From Natronospira bacteriovora (GTDB taxonomy: Bacteria > Pseudomonadota > Gammaproteobacteria > Natronospirales > Natronospiraceae), in contig NZ_JAVDDT010000001.1 in assembly GCF_030848495.1 (NCBI RefSeq), positions 310,001 to 374,000 of the forward strand: DNA of 64,000 nucleotides, given 5' to 3'. This document shows positions 54,366-63,916 of this stretch, piece by piece; within the stretch, counting starts at the first letter, position 1; each line of letters begins with the position of its first letter. The notes under the pieces are model-generated. The model saw only the letters and a list, made by a program, of their open reading frames with translations, was not told where the DNA came from and searched no databases. The translations under genes and the position numbers were made by a program.

Positions 54366-57300
54366 ATGAGTCACTTTCTCGACAATCTGACCTTTTTCAG
54401 AAGGGAAAAGGAAACCTTTTCCGAAGACCATGGCGTCAAGACCGACGAGAACCGGCGCTGGGAAGACAGCTACCGGGCCCGCTGGCAGCATGACCGCATC
54501 GTGCGCTCCACCCACGGAGTGAACTGCACCGGTTCCTGCTCCTGGAAGATCTACGTCAAGAACGGGCTGGTGACCTGGGAAACCCAGCAGACCGACTACC
54601 CACGCACCCGCCCGGGCCTGCCCAACCACGAGCCGCGCGGTTGTGCCCGTGGTGCCAGTTATTCCTGGTACATCTACAGTGCCAACCGGGTGAAGTACCC
54701 CATGATCCGCCGCCGCCTGCTGGAGCTGTGGCGGGAAGCAAAGCAGAGTCACAGTGACCCCGTGAATGCCTGGCAGTCCATCGTGGAAGACCCGGAGAAA
54801 GCGAGAAGCTACAAGTCCCGGCGCGGCCTGGGTGGTTTCCTGCGCGCCGACTGGAACGAAGTCAACGAGATCATTGCGGCGGCCAATGTCTATACCGCCA
54901 AGCAGTTCGGCCCGGACCGGATCATTGGCTTCTCCCCCATTCCCGCCATGTCCATGGTGAGCTACGCCGCCGGCACCCGTTATCTGTCTCTGATCGGCGG
55001 CACCTGCATGAGCTTTTATGACTGGTACTGCGACCTGCCGCCGGCCTCGCCCCAGACCTGGGGTGAGCAGACCGACGTGCCCGAGTCCGCCGACTGGTTC
55101 AATTCCACCTTCCTCATGATGTGGGGCTCCAACGTGCCACAGACCCGCACGCCAGATGCCCACTATATGACCGAGGCCCGCTATCGCGGCACCAAGACGG
55201 TGACGGTGACTCCGGACTACTCCGAGGCCTCCAAGTTCGGTGACATCTGGCTCAACCCGAAGCAGGGCACTGACTCCGCCCTGGCCATGGCCATGGGGCA
55301 TGTGATCCTCAGGGAATGGCATGTGGACGGCAAGAGCGAGTACTTCGACGACTATGTGCGCAGGTACACCGACCTGCCCGGCCTGGTCATGCTGGACGAG
55401 CAGGACGGTCGCGTGGTGCCGGGCCGCTATCTGCGCGCCTCGGATCTCGACAGCAACATGGGTCAGGAAAACAACCCCGAGTGGAAGACACTGGTCCGCG
55501 ACGAAAAGACCGGCAACATCGTGGTGCCCCGTGGCTCCATCGGCTTCCGCTGGGGTGAGGAAGACCGCCGCTGGAACCTGGAGACCCTGGATGCCGATGG
55601 CAAGGAAATTCGGCCGCAGCTGAGTGAAATCGACAGCAGGGACGAGGTGGTCACCGTGGCCTTTCCCTACTTCGGGGGTGGCGGCAACGCCCACTGGAGC
55701 CACACCGAGCATGACCCCATCCAGCTTCGCAATGTACCCGCCCGCAAGGTCAAGCTGGCTGACGGCAGCGAAGTCAGCGTGGCCACGGTCTTCGACCTGA
55801 TGGTCGCCAACTACGGCATCGACCGGGGCCTCGGCGGTGGCAATGTGGCCGCCAGCTACGATGATGACATTCCCTACACCCCGGCCTGGCAGGAAGCCAT
55901 TACCGGCGTGCCCCGGGAGAAAGTCATCGCCGTGGCCCAGCAATTCGCCGAGAATGCCCACAAGACCAGGGGCAAGTCCATGATCATCATTGGTGCCGCC
56001 ATGAACCACTGGTACCACATGGACATGAACTACCGCGGCGTCATCAAGATGCTGATGATGTGCGGCTGCATCGGTGTCTCCGGCGGTGGCTGGGCCCATT
56101 ATGTGGGGCAGGAAAAACTGCGCCCGCAGCCGGGCTGGACACCGCTGGCCTTTGCCCTGGACTGGAACCGTCCGCCACGGCACATGAACTCCACTTCCTT
56201 CTTCTACAACCACACCAGTCAGTGGCGGCATGAGAAGCTGGAGATCGGTGAAGTGCTCTCGCCGCTGGCCAAGGCGGCCGACTTCCAGGGCCACATAATT
56301 GATTTCAACGTACGCGCCGAGCGCATGGGCTGGCTGCCGTCCGCGCCCCAGCTCAGCCGCAACCCCCTGGAGATCGGCAAGGCCGCCAAGGCCGCCGGCC
56401 AGGAGCCCAAGGACTATGTGGTTGAACAATTGAAATCCGGCGATCTGGGCTTCGCCTGTGAAGACCCGGACAACCCGGCCAACTTCCCGCGCAACATGTT
56501 CGTCTGGCGTTCCAACCTGCTGGGATCTTCCGGCAAGGGCCACGAGTACTTCCTCAAGTACCTGCTGGGCACCGAGAACGGCCTGCAGAACAAGGATCTG
56601 GGCGAGGAGACGGACAAGCATCCCCAGGAAGTGAAGTGGCGCGAAGCCGCCACCGGCAAGCTGGACCTGCTGACCACCCTGGACTTCCGCATGTCCACCA
56701 CCTGCATGTATTCGGACATCGTCCTGCCCACGGCCACCTGGTACGAGAAGGACGATCTCAACACCTCCGACATGCATCCCTTCATCCACCCGCTTACCGC
56801 GGCCGTGGATCCGGCCTGGGAATCGCGCTCCGACTGGGACATCTACAAGGGCATCGCCAGGCGCTTCTCGGAACTGGTTCCCGGTCACCTGGGAACCGAG
56901 ACCGATGTGGTGACCCTGCCCCTGCTGCATGACTCCCCGGCCGAGCTGGCCCAGGCTCTGGACGTGAAGGACTGGAAGAAGGGTGAATGTGAGCCCATCC
57001 CGGGCAAGACCATGCCCAACATCGTGCCGGTGGAGCGGGATTACCCCGCCACCTATGAGCGATTCACGGCCCTGGGACCGCTGATGGAAAAGGCCGGCAA
57101 CAACGGCAAGGGCATGCAGTGGGATACCAGTGAGGAAGTACAAGCCCTGCGCGACCTCAACGGCGTTCAGAACAAGGGCTCCGCCAAGGGGCAGCCAAAG
57201 ATCGAGACAGCCGTCCACGCCGCGGAGATGATTCTCATGCTGGCCCCGGAGACCAACGGCAAGGTGGCCATGAAGTCCTGGCAGTCCCTGTCCGAAAAGA

Positions 57301-58115
57301 CCGGGCGCGAGCACACCCACCTGGTGGCCGGTCATGCCGCCGAAAAGATCCGCTTCAACGATCTCAAGGCCCAGCCACGCAAGATCTTCACCTCGCCCAC
57401 CTGGTCCGGGATCGAATCGGAGAAAGTGAGCTACAACGCCGGCTGGACCAATGTGAACGAGCTGATCCCCTGGCGCACCCTCACCGGCCGCCAACAGTTC
57501 TATCAGGATCACCTCTGGATGCGGGCCTTCGGTGAACAGCTTTGCGTGTACAAGCCACCGGTGGATCTCAAGACCACCGATGCCATGGAGGGCAAGCGCT
57601 CCAACGGCAACAAGGAAGTGGTGCTGAACTTCATCACGCCTCACCAGAAGTGGGGTATTCACAGCACCTACACCGACAACCTGCTCATGCTGACCCTGTC
57701 ACGCGGCGGCCCCATCATCTGGATAAGCGAGGTGGATGCGGCCAAGGCGGACATCAAGGACAACGACTGGATCGAGGCCTTCAATATCAACGGTGCCATC
57801 ACCGCCCGCGCGGTGGTGAGCCAGCGGGTACCGGAAGGCATGTCCATGATGTATCACGCGCAGGAAAAGATCGTGAATACCCCCGGGTCGGAGATCACCG
57901 GCATGCGAGGCGGCATTCACAACTCCGTTACGCGCGCGGTGCTCAAGCCCACCCACATGATCGGGGGCTACGCCCAGCAGAGTTATTTCTTCAATTACCA
58001 CGGAACCGTCGGCGCCAACCGTGACGAGTTCATCATCGTCCGCAAGATGGACAAGGTGGACTGGATGGACAACGACGATGTCGGTGACGCCATGTATGTG
58101 GAGGCTGCCAAATGA
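54366..58115 (+). CDS. narG: Respiratory nitrate reductase alpha subunit
   Basis: NarG is the cytosol-facing catalytic subunit, holding the molybdenum bis-MGD cofactor and the FS0 cluster. The 1249-residue length matches E. coli NarG (1247). The FS0 site is HGVNCTGSCSWKIYVKNG, with His50, Cys54 and Cys58, and GCARGASYSW carries the fourth cysteine. There is no Tat signal with twin arginines followed by a hydrophobic stretch; a remnant FRREKETF sits at about residues 11-18, as in NarG generally. Its stop overlaps narH by 4 bp. Confidence 0.97.
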   Translation: MSHFLDNLTFFRREKETFSEDHGVKTDENRRWEDSYRARWQHDRIVRSTHGVNCTGSCSWKIYVKNGLVTWETQQTDYPRTRPGLPNHEPRGCARGASYSWYIYSANRVKYPMIRRRLLELWREAKQSHSDPVNAWQSIVEDPEKARSYKSRRGLGGFLRADWNEVNEIIAAANVYTAKQFGPDRIIGFSPIPAMSMVSYAAGTRYLSLIGGTCMSFYDWYCDLPPASPQTWGEQTDVPESADWFNSTFLMMWGSNVPQTRTPDAHYMTEARYRGTKTVTVTPDYSEASKFGDIWLNPKQGTDSALAMAMGHVILREWHVDGKSEYFDDYVRRYTDLPGLVMLDEQDGRVVPGRYLRASDLDSNMGQENNPEWKTLVRDEKTGNIVVPRGSIGFRWGEEDRRWNLETLDADGKEIRPQLSEIDSRDEVVTVAFPYFGGGGNAHWSHTEHDPIQLRNVPARKVKLADGSEVSVATVFDLMVANYGIDRGLGGGNVAASYDDDIPYTPAWQEAITGVPREKVIAVAQQFAENAHKTRGKSMIIIGAAMNHWYHMDMNYRGVIKMLMMCGCIGVSGGGWAHYVGQEKLRPQPGWTPLAFALDWNRPPRHMNSTSFFYNHTSQWRHEKLEIGEVLSPLAKAADFQGHIIDFNVRAERMGWLPSAPQLSRNPLEIGKAAKAAGQEPKDYVVEQLKSGDLGFACEDPDNPANFPRNMFVWRSNLLGSSGKGHEYFLKYLLGTENGLQNKDLGEETDKHPQEVKWREAATGKLDLLTTLDFRMSTTCMYSDIVLPTATWYEKDDLNTSDMHPFIHPLTAAVDPAWESRSDWDIYKGIARRFSELVPGHLGTETDVVTLPLLHDSPAELAQALDVKDWKKGECEPIPGKTMPNIVPVERDYPATYERFTALGPLMEKAGNNGKGMQWDTSEEVQALRDLNGVQNKGSAKGQPKIETAVHAAEMILMLAPETNGKVAMKSWQSLSEKTGREHTHLVAGHAAEKIRFNDLKAQPRKIFTSPTWSGIESEKVSYNAGWTNVNELIPWRTLTGRQQFYQDHLWMRAFGEQLCVYKPPVDLKTTDAMEGKRSNGNKEVVLNFITPHQKWGIHSTYTDNLLMLTLSRGGPIIWISEVDAAKADIKDNDWIEAFNINGAITARAVVSQRVPEGMSMMYHAQEKIVNTPGSEITGMRGGIHNSVTRAVLKPTHMIGGYAQQSYFFNYHGTVGANRDEFIIVRKMDKVDWMDNDDVGDAMYVEAAK

Positions 58116-59662
58116 GAATTCGAGCGCAAATCGGCAAGGTTCTGAATCTGGACAAGTGCATCGGTTGCCACACCTGTTCGGTAACCTGCAAGAACGTGTG
58201 GACCTCCCGTGAGGGCATGGAATACGCCTGGTTCAACAACGTGGAAACCAAGCCCGGCATCGGTTATCCCAAGGAATGGGAAAACCAGGATCGCTGGAAC
58301 GGTGGCTGGGTTCGCAAATCCAATGGCAGCATCCAGCCCAAGATCGGCGGGCGCTGGCGGATTCTGGCGAACATTTTCGCCAATCCGGACATGCCGGGTA
58401 TTGATGATTACTACGAGCCCTGGGACTACGACTACGGCTTCCTGCAGAACGCGCCGGATACCAAGACCATGCCCACGGCCCGGCCGCGTTCCGCCCTCAC
58501 CGGCAAGCGCATGGAGAAGATCGAGTGGGGCCCCAACTGGGAGGAAATCCTGGGCACGGAGTTCGAGCACCGATCCAGGGACTACAACTTCGAGGGCGTA
58601 CAGAAGGAAATCTACGGGCAGTTCGAGAACACCTTCATGATGTATCTGCCCCGTCTCTGTGAGCACTGCCTCAACCCCACCTGCGTGGCTTCCTGCCCCT
58701 CGGGTGCGATCTACAAGCGGGAAGAGGACGGCATTGTCCTGATCGACCAGGAGAAGTGCCGCGGCTGGCGCATGTGCGTCTCCGGCTGCCCCTACAAGAA
58801 GATCTACTACAACTGGAAAACCGGCAAATCCGAGAAGTGTATCTTCTGCTACCCGCGCATCGAGGTGGGCGAGCCCACCGTCTGCTCCGAAACCTGCGTT
58901 GGCCGGATCCGCTATCTGGGTGTGCTGCTCTACGATGCCGACCGCATCGAGGAAGCGGCCAGCGTGCCCAATGAACAGGATCTTTACGAAGCCCAGCTGG
59001 ATGTCTTCCTGGATCCCAATGATCCGGAGATCATCGCCGAGGCCCGCAAGCAGGGAATTCCGGACAACTGGATCGAAGCGGCCCAGCAATCACCGGTCTA
59101 CAAGATGGCCATGGACTGGAAGGTGGCCTTTCCCCTGCATCCGGAGTACCGCACCCTGCCCATGGTCTGGTACTGCCCGCCTCTGTCGCCCATCCAGTCG
59201 GCGGCGGATGCCGGCAAGATCGGCTTCAACGGCGAGATTCCAGATGTGGACGCCCTGCGTATTCCGGTTCGCTATCTCGCCAACATGCTCACGGCCGGCG
59301 AGGAAGAGCCGGTGGTGCTGGCCATGGAGCGCATGCTGGCCATGCGCGCCTTCATGCGGGCCCGCCACGTGGACGGCGTGGAAAAGCCGGAAGTCCTGGA
59401 GCGAGTCAGTCTGGACGTGGAGACGGTGGAGGACATGTACCGCTACATGGCCATTGCCGACTACGAGGATCGCTTCGTGATCCCCACCAACCAGCGTGAG
59501 AACTCCGAGTCCATCTACGACGGCATCAGCGAGCGGGGTGGCTGCGGCTTCAGCTTCGGTGGCGGTTGTGATGCCGGCTCCAGTGATCCGGACGTGTTCG
59601 GCGGCAAGCCGCTGGCACAGCGCAAGTTCTTCCCCATCAAGGCAGACCGGGAGAAGGCCTGA
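58112..59662 (+). CDS. narH: Respiratory nitrate reductase beta subunit
   Basis: NarH passes electrons from NarI hemes to NarG through four iron-sulfur clusters. The 516-residue protein (E. coli 512) has cysteine groups CIGCHTCSVTCKNVW near residue 16, LCEHCLNPTCVASCPSGAI, CRGWRMCVSGCPYKK (where Trp replaces a cysteine in the 3Fe-4S site) and CIFCYPRIEVGEPTVCSETC. The start overlaps the narG stop (ATGA) and the stop overlaps the narJ start (TGATG), showing tight coupling. The C-terminus has an unusual cysteine-glycine patch (GGCGFSFGGGCDAG). Confidence 0.97.
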   Translation: MRIRAQIGKVLNLDKCIGCHTCSVTCKNVWTSREGMEYAWFNNVETKPGIGYPKEWENQDRWNGGWVRKSNGSIQPKIGGRWRILANIFANPDMPGIDDYYEPWDYDYGFLQNAPDTKTMPTARPRSALTGKRMEKIEWGPNWEEILGTEFEHRSRDYNFEGVQKEIYGQFENTFMMYLPRLCEHCLNPTCVASCPSGAIYKREEDGIVLIDQEKCRGWRMCVSGCPYKKIYYNWKTGKSEKCIFCYPRIEVGEPTVCSETCVGRIRYLGVLLYDADRIEEAASVPNEQDLYEAQLDVFLDPNDPEIIAEARKQGIPDNWIEAAQQSPVYKMAMDWKVAFPLHPEYRTLPMVWYCPPLSPIQSAADAGKIGFNGEIPDVDALRIPVRYLANMLTAGEEEPVVLAMERMLAMRAFMRARHVDGVEKPEVLERVSLDVETVEDMYRYMAIADYEDRFVIPTNQRENSESIYDGISERGGCGFSFGGGCDAGSSDPDVFGGKPLAQRKFFPIKADREKA

Positions 59663-60396
59663 TGATTACATTGCGAATCCTTTCAAGACTCATGGCCTAC
59701 CCCACCGCCGAATTGGTGGAGGCCGGCGCGGACATGCGCCAGGCACTGGCGCAGGAAGGCCGCCTCTCCCCCCGGCGGAGGGAGGCGGTAACGGCCTTCA
59801 TCGAGCAGCTCGAGTCCACACCACTGATGAAACTGCAGGAAGATTATGTGGCCCTGTTCGACCGCGGCCGTCATCTCTCCCTGCATCTCTTCGAGCATGT
59901 GCATGGTGAATCCCGTGACCGGGGCCAGGCCATGGTGGAGCTGATCAACTATTACCGTGAAGCCGGCCTGGAGCTGGATGCCCGGGAACTGCCGGATTAC
60001 CTGCCCCTGCTGCTGGAGTTTCTCTCCACCCGGCCGGAAGAGGAAATCCACGCCATGCTCAACGACGCCATGGCGGTGATCGTCCTTCTGGGCGCTCGCC
60101 TGCGCGAGAAGGGCTCGACCCATGCCGAACTGTTCGAGGCCCTGGTGGAGATCGGAGGCGAACCCGCTGAAGCCGGCGCCATGCGCAAGCAGGCAGCCAC
60201 CGAAGGCCCGGATGAAACCATCACCAGAATGGATGAGATCTGGGAAGAAGAGCAGGTGACCTTCATGGCCAACAACAACCCGGCCGAAGGTGGCGGCTGC
60301 CCGGTCAGTCAGGATACCGGGCAGAAGCAGGAGATCCCCATCCAGTGGATGGAGAAACCCGGCAAGGCATCCCACAACCCGGCCGGACGCGGCTGA
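59662..60396 (+). CDS. narJ: Nitrate reductase assembly chaperone
   Basis: NarJ is a cytosolic helical chaperone that binds the NarG N-terminus and aids cofactor insertion; it is not part of the final enzyme. The 244-residue protein shows LRILSRLMAYPTAELVEAG at the N-terminus and the conserved DYVALFDRGRHLSLHLFEHVHGESRDR (around residue 55), with DYLPLLLEFL. It overlaps narH by 1 bp. The C-terminal 50 residues (WEEEQVTFMANNNPAEGGG onward) are not conserved. It is followed 16 bp later by narI. Confidence 0.95.
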   Translation: MITLRILSRLMAYPTAELVEAGADMRQALAQEGRLSPRRREAVTAFIEQLESTPLMKLQEDYVALFDRGRHLSLHLFEHVHGESRDRGQAMVELINYYREAGLELDARELPDYLPLLLEFLSTRPEEEIHAMLNDAMAVIVLLGARLREKGSTHAELFEALVEIGGEPAEAGAMRKQAATEGPDETITRMDEIWEEEQVTFMANNNPAEGGGCPVSQDTGQKQEIPIQWMEKPGKASHNPAGRG

Positions 60397-60412
60397 CAGT
60401 CGGAGGACAATC

Positions 60413-61096
60413 ATGGAAATCTATTGGAATCAGTTGATCTTCGGCGTCTTTCCCTACATCGCCGGGTCCATCTTCATCTTTGGCTCCCTGCTGCGTTACG
60501 AGCGGGGTCAGTACACCTGGCGGGCCATGTCCAGCCAGACCCTGAACAACACCCGGGCCTTCCGCTGGGGCAGCGTGATGTTTCATGTGGGCATCCTTCT
60601 GCTCTTCTTCGGCCATCTGTTCGGGCTGCTGACACCGCCGGAGGTCTACCAGGCCATCGGCATCACCACCGCGGCCAAGCAGCAGATCGCCATCTGGGCT
60701 GGCGGCATCTTCGGCACCCTCTGCCTGTTCGGCATGACCATCCTGGTCTGGCGGCGACTGTTCAATGAACGGGTGCGTGCCAACAGCGCGCCGGCGGATA
60801 CCTTCATTCTGGTGCTGCTCTACCTGCAGCTGCTGACCGGCCTGGCCACCATTGCCGTGTCCGTGGATCATCCCGATGGCTATGTCATGGTTCAGCTCGG
60901 CGCCTGGGCCCAGTCCATCGTCACCTTCCAGGCCGGTGCCTGGGAGTATGTGGTGGATGTTCACTGGATCTACAAGCTGCACATGTTCCTGGGCATGATC
61001 ATGTTCACCGCCTTCCCCTTCAGTCGTCTGGTACATATCTGGAGCTGGCCGGTGGCCTATGTTCGCCGGGCCTATCAGGTCGTTCGGGCTCGCTGA
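60413..61096 (+). CDS. narI: Respiratory nitrate reductase gamma subunit
   Basis: NarI is the membrane diheme cytochrome b that oxidises quinol. The 227-residue protein has five membrane segments (IFGVFPYIAGSIFIFGSLL, MFHVGILLLFFGHLFGLL, WAGGIFGTLCLFGMTILVW, FILVLLYLQLLTGLATIAV, IYKLHMFLGMIMFTAFPF). Heme histidines lie in MFHVGILLLFFGH and in the last two segments (VHWIYKLHMF and RLVHIW). GGAGGACAATC precedes the ATG at 60413. The stop codon falls in the loop of a long hairpin (61078-61108). Confidence 0.96.
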   Translation: MEIYWNQLIFGVFPYIAGSIFIFGSLLRYERGQYTWRAMSSQTLNNTRAFRWGSVMFHVGILLLFFGHLFGLLTPPEVYQAIGITTAAKQQIAIWAGGIFGTLCLFGMTILVWRRLFNERVRANSAPADTFILVLLYLQLLTGLATIAVSVDHPDGYVMVQLGAWAQSIVTFQAGAWEYVVDVHWIYKLHMFLGMIMFTAFPFSRLVHIWSWPVAYVRRAYQVVRAR

Positions 61097-61108
61097 GCCC
61101 GAACGACC
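61078..61108 (+). terminator. 14-bp perfect stem-loop over the narI stop
   Basis: GGTCGTTCGGGCTC (61078-61091) and GAGCCCGAACGACC (61095-61108) are perfect reverse complements with a 3-base loop; the narI TGA (61094-61096) is at the loop. No T-run follows, so it may slow decay or attenuate rather than terminate. Confidence 0.6.
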
Positions 61109-61110
61109 TG

Positions 61111-61206
61111 CGTAGGAGCGGATTTATCCGCGATTGCCCCAGCGATGACTAATGGGAAACCGTACGGCATCGCATCGTGAATATCGCGAATGAATTCGCT
61201 CCTACG
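61111..61206. repeat. REP-like inverted pair
   Basis: CGTAGGAGCGGATTTATCCG (arm from 61111) and AATTCGCTCCTACG (arm to 61206) are reverse-complement ends of a REP-type sequence, with GCGGATTTATCCGC forming its own small stem. A related single copy lies at 39571. Confidence 0.8.
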
Positions 61207-61236
61207 GCACGCTGAATTACCGGAGGTTTTTCCGAA

Positions 61237-62052
61237 ATGACAATCCAAATGCATGACCCCCGCGCCGGTTCGGCGGATATTCTCGTCAATGGCCGGGTGA
61301 TCAGTGAAGACAGCATCAACCGGGAAGTGCAGTACCACCCGGCGGCCAATCTGCGAACGGCGCGGCGTAACGCGGCGACGGCGCTCGTGGTGCGGGAGCT
61401 GTTGCTGGACGAGGCCGAGCGACAGGGTCTGAACGACATTACGCCGGAGGGGGGCGAGACCCGCGAGGAGGCCATGATCCGGGAACTGCTGGATCGCAAC
61501 GTGGACCGGCCGGAGCCCACCGAGGCGGATTGCCGGCAGTGGTTCGAGGCCAATCGCGACAAACTGCGCACCCCTGACCAGCATGAGGTTTCCCACATCC
61601 TGCTCCCGGCACCGCCGGATGATGACGAACTGCGTGATCAGGCCAGAAAGCAGTCAAGGGAACTGATCCGTCAATTGCGGGAAGCGGATGCCAGCTTCCT
61701 GACCTTGGCCCGTGAACATTCCCGTTGCCCCTCGGCGGAAGACGGCGGGCACCTGGGCATCATCACGCGCGGCCAGACCACACCCGAGTTCGAACGCGCC
61801 CTGTCCCGCCTGCCGGTGGGCGAAGTGGCCGAGCATGCCGTGGAAAGCCGCTATGGTTTCCACATCGTGCTGATACACAAGCGCGAGGAGGGCCGCCCCC
61901 TGAGTTTCGACGAGGCGCGCCCGCAGATCGAAAGCTATCTGGTGGAGTCAGTCTACCGCCGGGGTGTGAGCCAGTACATTTCCATCCTGGCCGGCCAGGC
62001 GGAGATTCAGGGCATTGATCTGGACGCCGCCACCTCGCCACTTGTTCAGTGA
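61237..62052 (+). CDS. Parvulin-type peptidyl-prolyl isomerase (nar-associated PpiC)
   Basis: A 271-residue protein with a parvulin domain at about residues 115-220: HEVSHILLPAPPDD, TLAREHSRCPSAEDGGHLG and FERALSRLPVGEVAEHAVES, ending YGFHIVLIHKR. There is no signal peptide, so it should fold cytosolic targets, possibly NarG or NarH. PpiC genes are common directly after narGHJI in pseudomonads and relatives. It begins 140 bp after narI, the gap holding a REP pair. Its TGA (62050-62052) is part of the first GTGAACA unit of the repeat that follows. Confidence 0.9.
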   Translation: MTIQMHDPRAGSADILVNGRVISEDSINREVQYHPAANLRTARRNAATALVVRELLLDEAERQGLNDITPEGGETREEAMIRELLDRNVDRPEPTEADCRQWFEANRDKLRTPDQHEVSHILLPAPPDDDELRDQARKQSRELIRQLREADASFLTLAREHSRCPSAEDGGHLGIITRGQTTPEFERALSRLPVGEVAEHAVESRYGFHIVLIHKREEGRPLSFDEARPQIESYLVESVYRRGVSQYISILAGQAEIQGIDLDAATSPLVQ

Positions 62053-62220
62053 ACAGTTCCCAGTTCCCAGTGAACAGCAGGCCATGCCAACCGAGCGGCC
62101 TTCTGTTTCCTGATGGCTTGGTGTCACACTGAGCGCTAGGCTGTCGGGGCTTATCCGAAGCAGTACGGCGTTTATCTTCTGCACGGCCGGCTGTTCACTG
62201 GGAACTGTTCACTGTTCACT
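62049..62220. repeat. Inverted element with 7-bp tandem-unit arms (GTGAACA family, copy 1)
   Basis: Arm 1 (62049-62076) is GTGAACA, GTTCCCA, GTTCCCA, GTGAACA. Arm 2 (62188-62220) carries the reverse-complement units TGTTCAC, TGGGAAC, TGTTCAC, TGTTCAC. The spacer includes TGCCAACCGAGCGGCC and TCTGTTTCCTGATGG, which recur in copy 2 at 63906-64000. The first unit contains the ppiC stop codon. Confidence 0.93.
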
Positions 62221-62241
62221 AACCCTCTGCTGGGGCTAAAT

Positions 62242-62682
62242 ATGAATAGATCACAGATTAGAGAGAGAACAATCCACGGCTTCGACGACATGATCGCCAT
62301 TGCCGCCGCCGAGCCGCAGCCGCACAAGCTGCTGACGGTGCTCTTGCGGATTGATCATGCCTACGCCCAGGGTGATGATGGCAAGACACGGCCCATCGAG
62401 AATGAGGGCGAGCTGGTGCCGATTGCCATCAAGAGCTTCGATATCGATGAAAAGCTGGACTTTGCCAGCCTCAAGGAGGATGCCGATGCCGGGGCGCCGG
62501 GCTGGGGCCTGATGATGATGGCCGTCCTGCCCGGCCAGGGGCCGAATCCGCCCTCCGAAGAGGATGTGGACAATCACCTCAAGCGCATGGCACAGACCAT
62601 CCTGTCTGGTGGCAGTCTGGATCGCTTCCTGTTCATCGATCGTGAAGGCAATGCGGTGAGCATGGAGTCCCAGCATGGCTGA
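62242..62682 (+). CDS. Uncharacterised protein between ppiC and moeA
   Basis: A 146-residue cytosolic protein, acidic overall, with no signal or membrane segment. It reads MNRSQIRERTIHGFDDMIAI, then PHKLLTVLLRIDHAYAQ, PIAIKSFDIDEKLDFASLKE, GWGLMMMAVLPGQGP and DRFLFIDREGNAVSME. The compact alternation of helices and strands suggests a single folded domain. I do not recognise a family. Its 3' end overlaps moeA by 8 bp, so the two are translated together, and it lies within the nitrate cluster; a role in nitrate reductase assembly or molybdenum cofactor handling is possible. The Shine-Dalgarno sequence is weak. Confidence 0.8.
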   Translation: MNRSQIRERTIHGFDDMIAIAAAEPQPHKLLTVLLRIDHAYAQGDDGKTRPIENEGELVPIAIKSFDIDEKLDFASLKEDADAGAPGWGLMMMAVLPGQGPNPPSEEDVDNHLKRMAQTILSGGSLDRFLFIDREGNAVSMESQHG

Positions 62683-63916
62683 AGCCGTCAGCTGTGACAG
62701 CAACGCCCACAAGCTGCTCTCCGTCGAGGACGCCCGTGCCCGATTGCTGGAGACCGCTGCCCCCCTGGACGGCGCAGAAACGCTGCCCCTGATTGATTGC
62801 CTGGGGCGGACACTGGCCGTCGATGTCATTGCCGAAAGCCCGACACCACCGGCGGATAACAGCGCCATGGATGGTTACGCCTTTCGTGCGAAGGAACTGC
62901 GAGAGGGTGAAGGCCTGCCCTTGAGTCAGCGCATTCCTGCCGGCCATGCGCCCTCACCGCTGAAGCCAGGCACTGCGGCGCGGATCTATACCGGTGCCGT
63001 CATTCCGGACGGCGCGGATACCGTGGTCATGCAGGAGCGCTGCCGCGAAAACGAGGGCCAGGTCTTCGTGGACGGGCCAGTCAAGGTGGGTGACAACATT
63101 CGTCGCGCAGGCGAGGACATTGCGGCCGGTGACACGGTCCTTTCGGCCGGGCAACGCCTTCGGCCACAGGATATCGGCGTTGCCGCCGGCTCCGGACGGG
63201 ACGCGCTGAGCGTCCGCCGTCGCCCGGTGGTCGCCATTCTCTCCACCGGGGATGAACTGGTTCAGCCCGGCCAGCCCTTGGGCCCGGCACAGATTTACAA
63301 CAGCAACGAGAGCATGCTGACCGGCCTGCTCTCATCCATGGGCTGTGAAGTCCTGCCGGCCTGGCGCGTTGAAGACACCGCCGACGCCACACGCAATGCT
63401 CTAAATGAAGCGGCCGCCCAGGCCGACCTGATCATTTCCAGCGGTGGTGTCTCCGTCGGCGATGAGGATCACGTCAAGGCCGCCGTCCAGGCCCTGGGAT
63501 CCCTGGATCTCTGGCGTATTGCCGTCAAGCCGGGCAAGCCCGTGGCCTTCGGGCATGTGAACCATCAAGACCGCAAGGTGGCTTTCCTGGGCCTGCCCGG
63601 CAATCCGGTCTCCCTGTTCGTCACCTTTCTCCTGTTTGGCGCTCCCCTGTTGCGCCATCTGCAGGGCCGGGACAGGATCGTCCCGGCACCTGTCCTGCTG
63701 CCCGCAAACTTCGAACGGCCGAAACCCGGCAAGCGCGAGGAATACCTGCGGGTTCGTGTCGAAGACGGCCGACTCCAGACCTACCCCCACCAGGGTTCGG
63801 GTGTACTGAGCTCCGCCAGTTGGGCGGATGGGCTGGCGAGGGTGCCCGCCGGAGAGACGGTGGCTTTGGGGGATTCCGTGGAATATTTTGGTTTTGACAA
63901 GTTAAGTGAACAGTGA
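62675..63916 (+). CDS. moeA: Molybdopterin molybdenumtransferase
   Basis: MoeA inserts molybdate into adenylylated molybdopterin to make the cofactor used by NarG. The 413-residue protein has TPPADNSAMDGYAFRA near residue 55, TGAVIPDGADTVVMQE, VAILSTGDELVQPGQPLGPA with the substrate-binding SNESML, and SSGGVSVGDEDHVKAA, followed by FLGLPGNPVSLFVTF. It overlaps the unknown gene by 8 bp. Its stop codon (TGA 63914-63916) belongs to a GTGAACA repeat unit, so the last residues LSEQ are repeat-encoded. Confidence 0.96.
   Translation: MAEAVSCDSNAHKLLSVEDARARLLETAAPLDGAETLPLIDCLGRTLAVDVIAESPTPPADNSAMDGYAFRAKELREGEGLPLSQRIPAGHAPSPLKPGTAARIYTGAVIPDGADTVVMQERCRENEGQVFVDGPVKVGDNIRRAGEDIAAGDTVLSAGQRLRPQDIGVAAGSGRDALSVRRRPVVAILSTGDELVQPGQPLGPAQIYNSNESMLTGLLSSMGCEVLPAWRVEDTADATRNALNEAAAQADLIISSGGVSVGDEDHVKAAVQALGSLDLWRIAVKPGKPVAFGHVNHQDRKVAFLGLPGNPVSLFVTFLLFGAPLLRHLQGRDRIVPAPVLLPANFERPKPGKREEYLRVRVEDGRLQTYPHQGSGVLSSASWADGLARVPAGETVALGDSVEYFGFDKLSEQ

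Noticed and set aside
54303-57662. 1119-codon open frame on the - strand
   Set aside because: Antisense shadow of narG; composition is Gly/His/Val-rich with no domain and no ribosome site.
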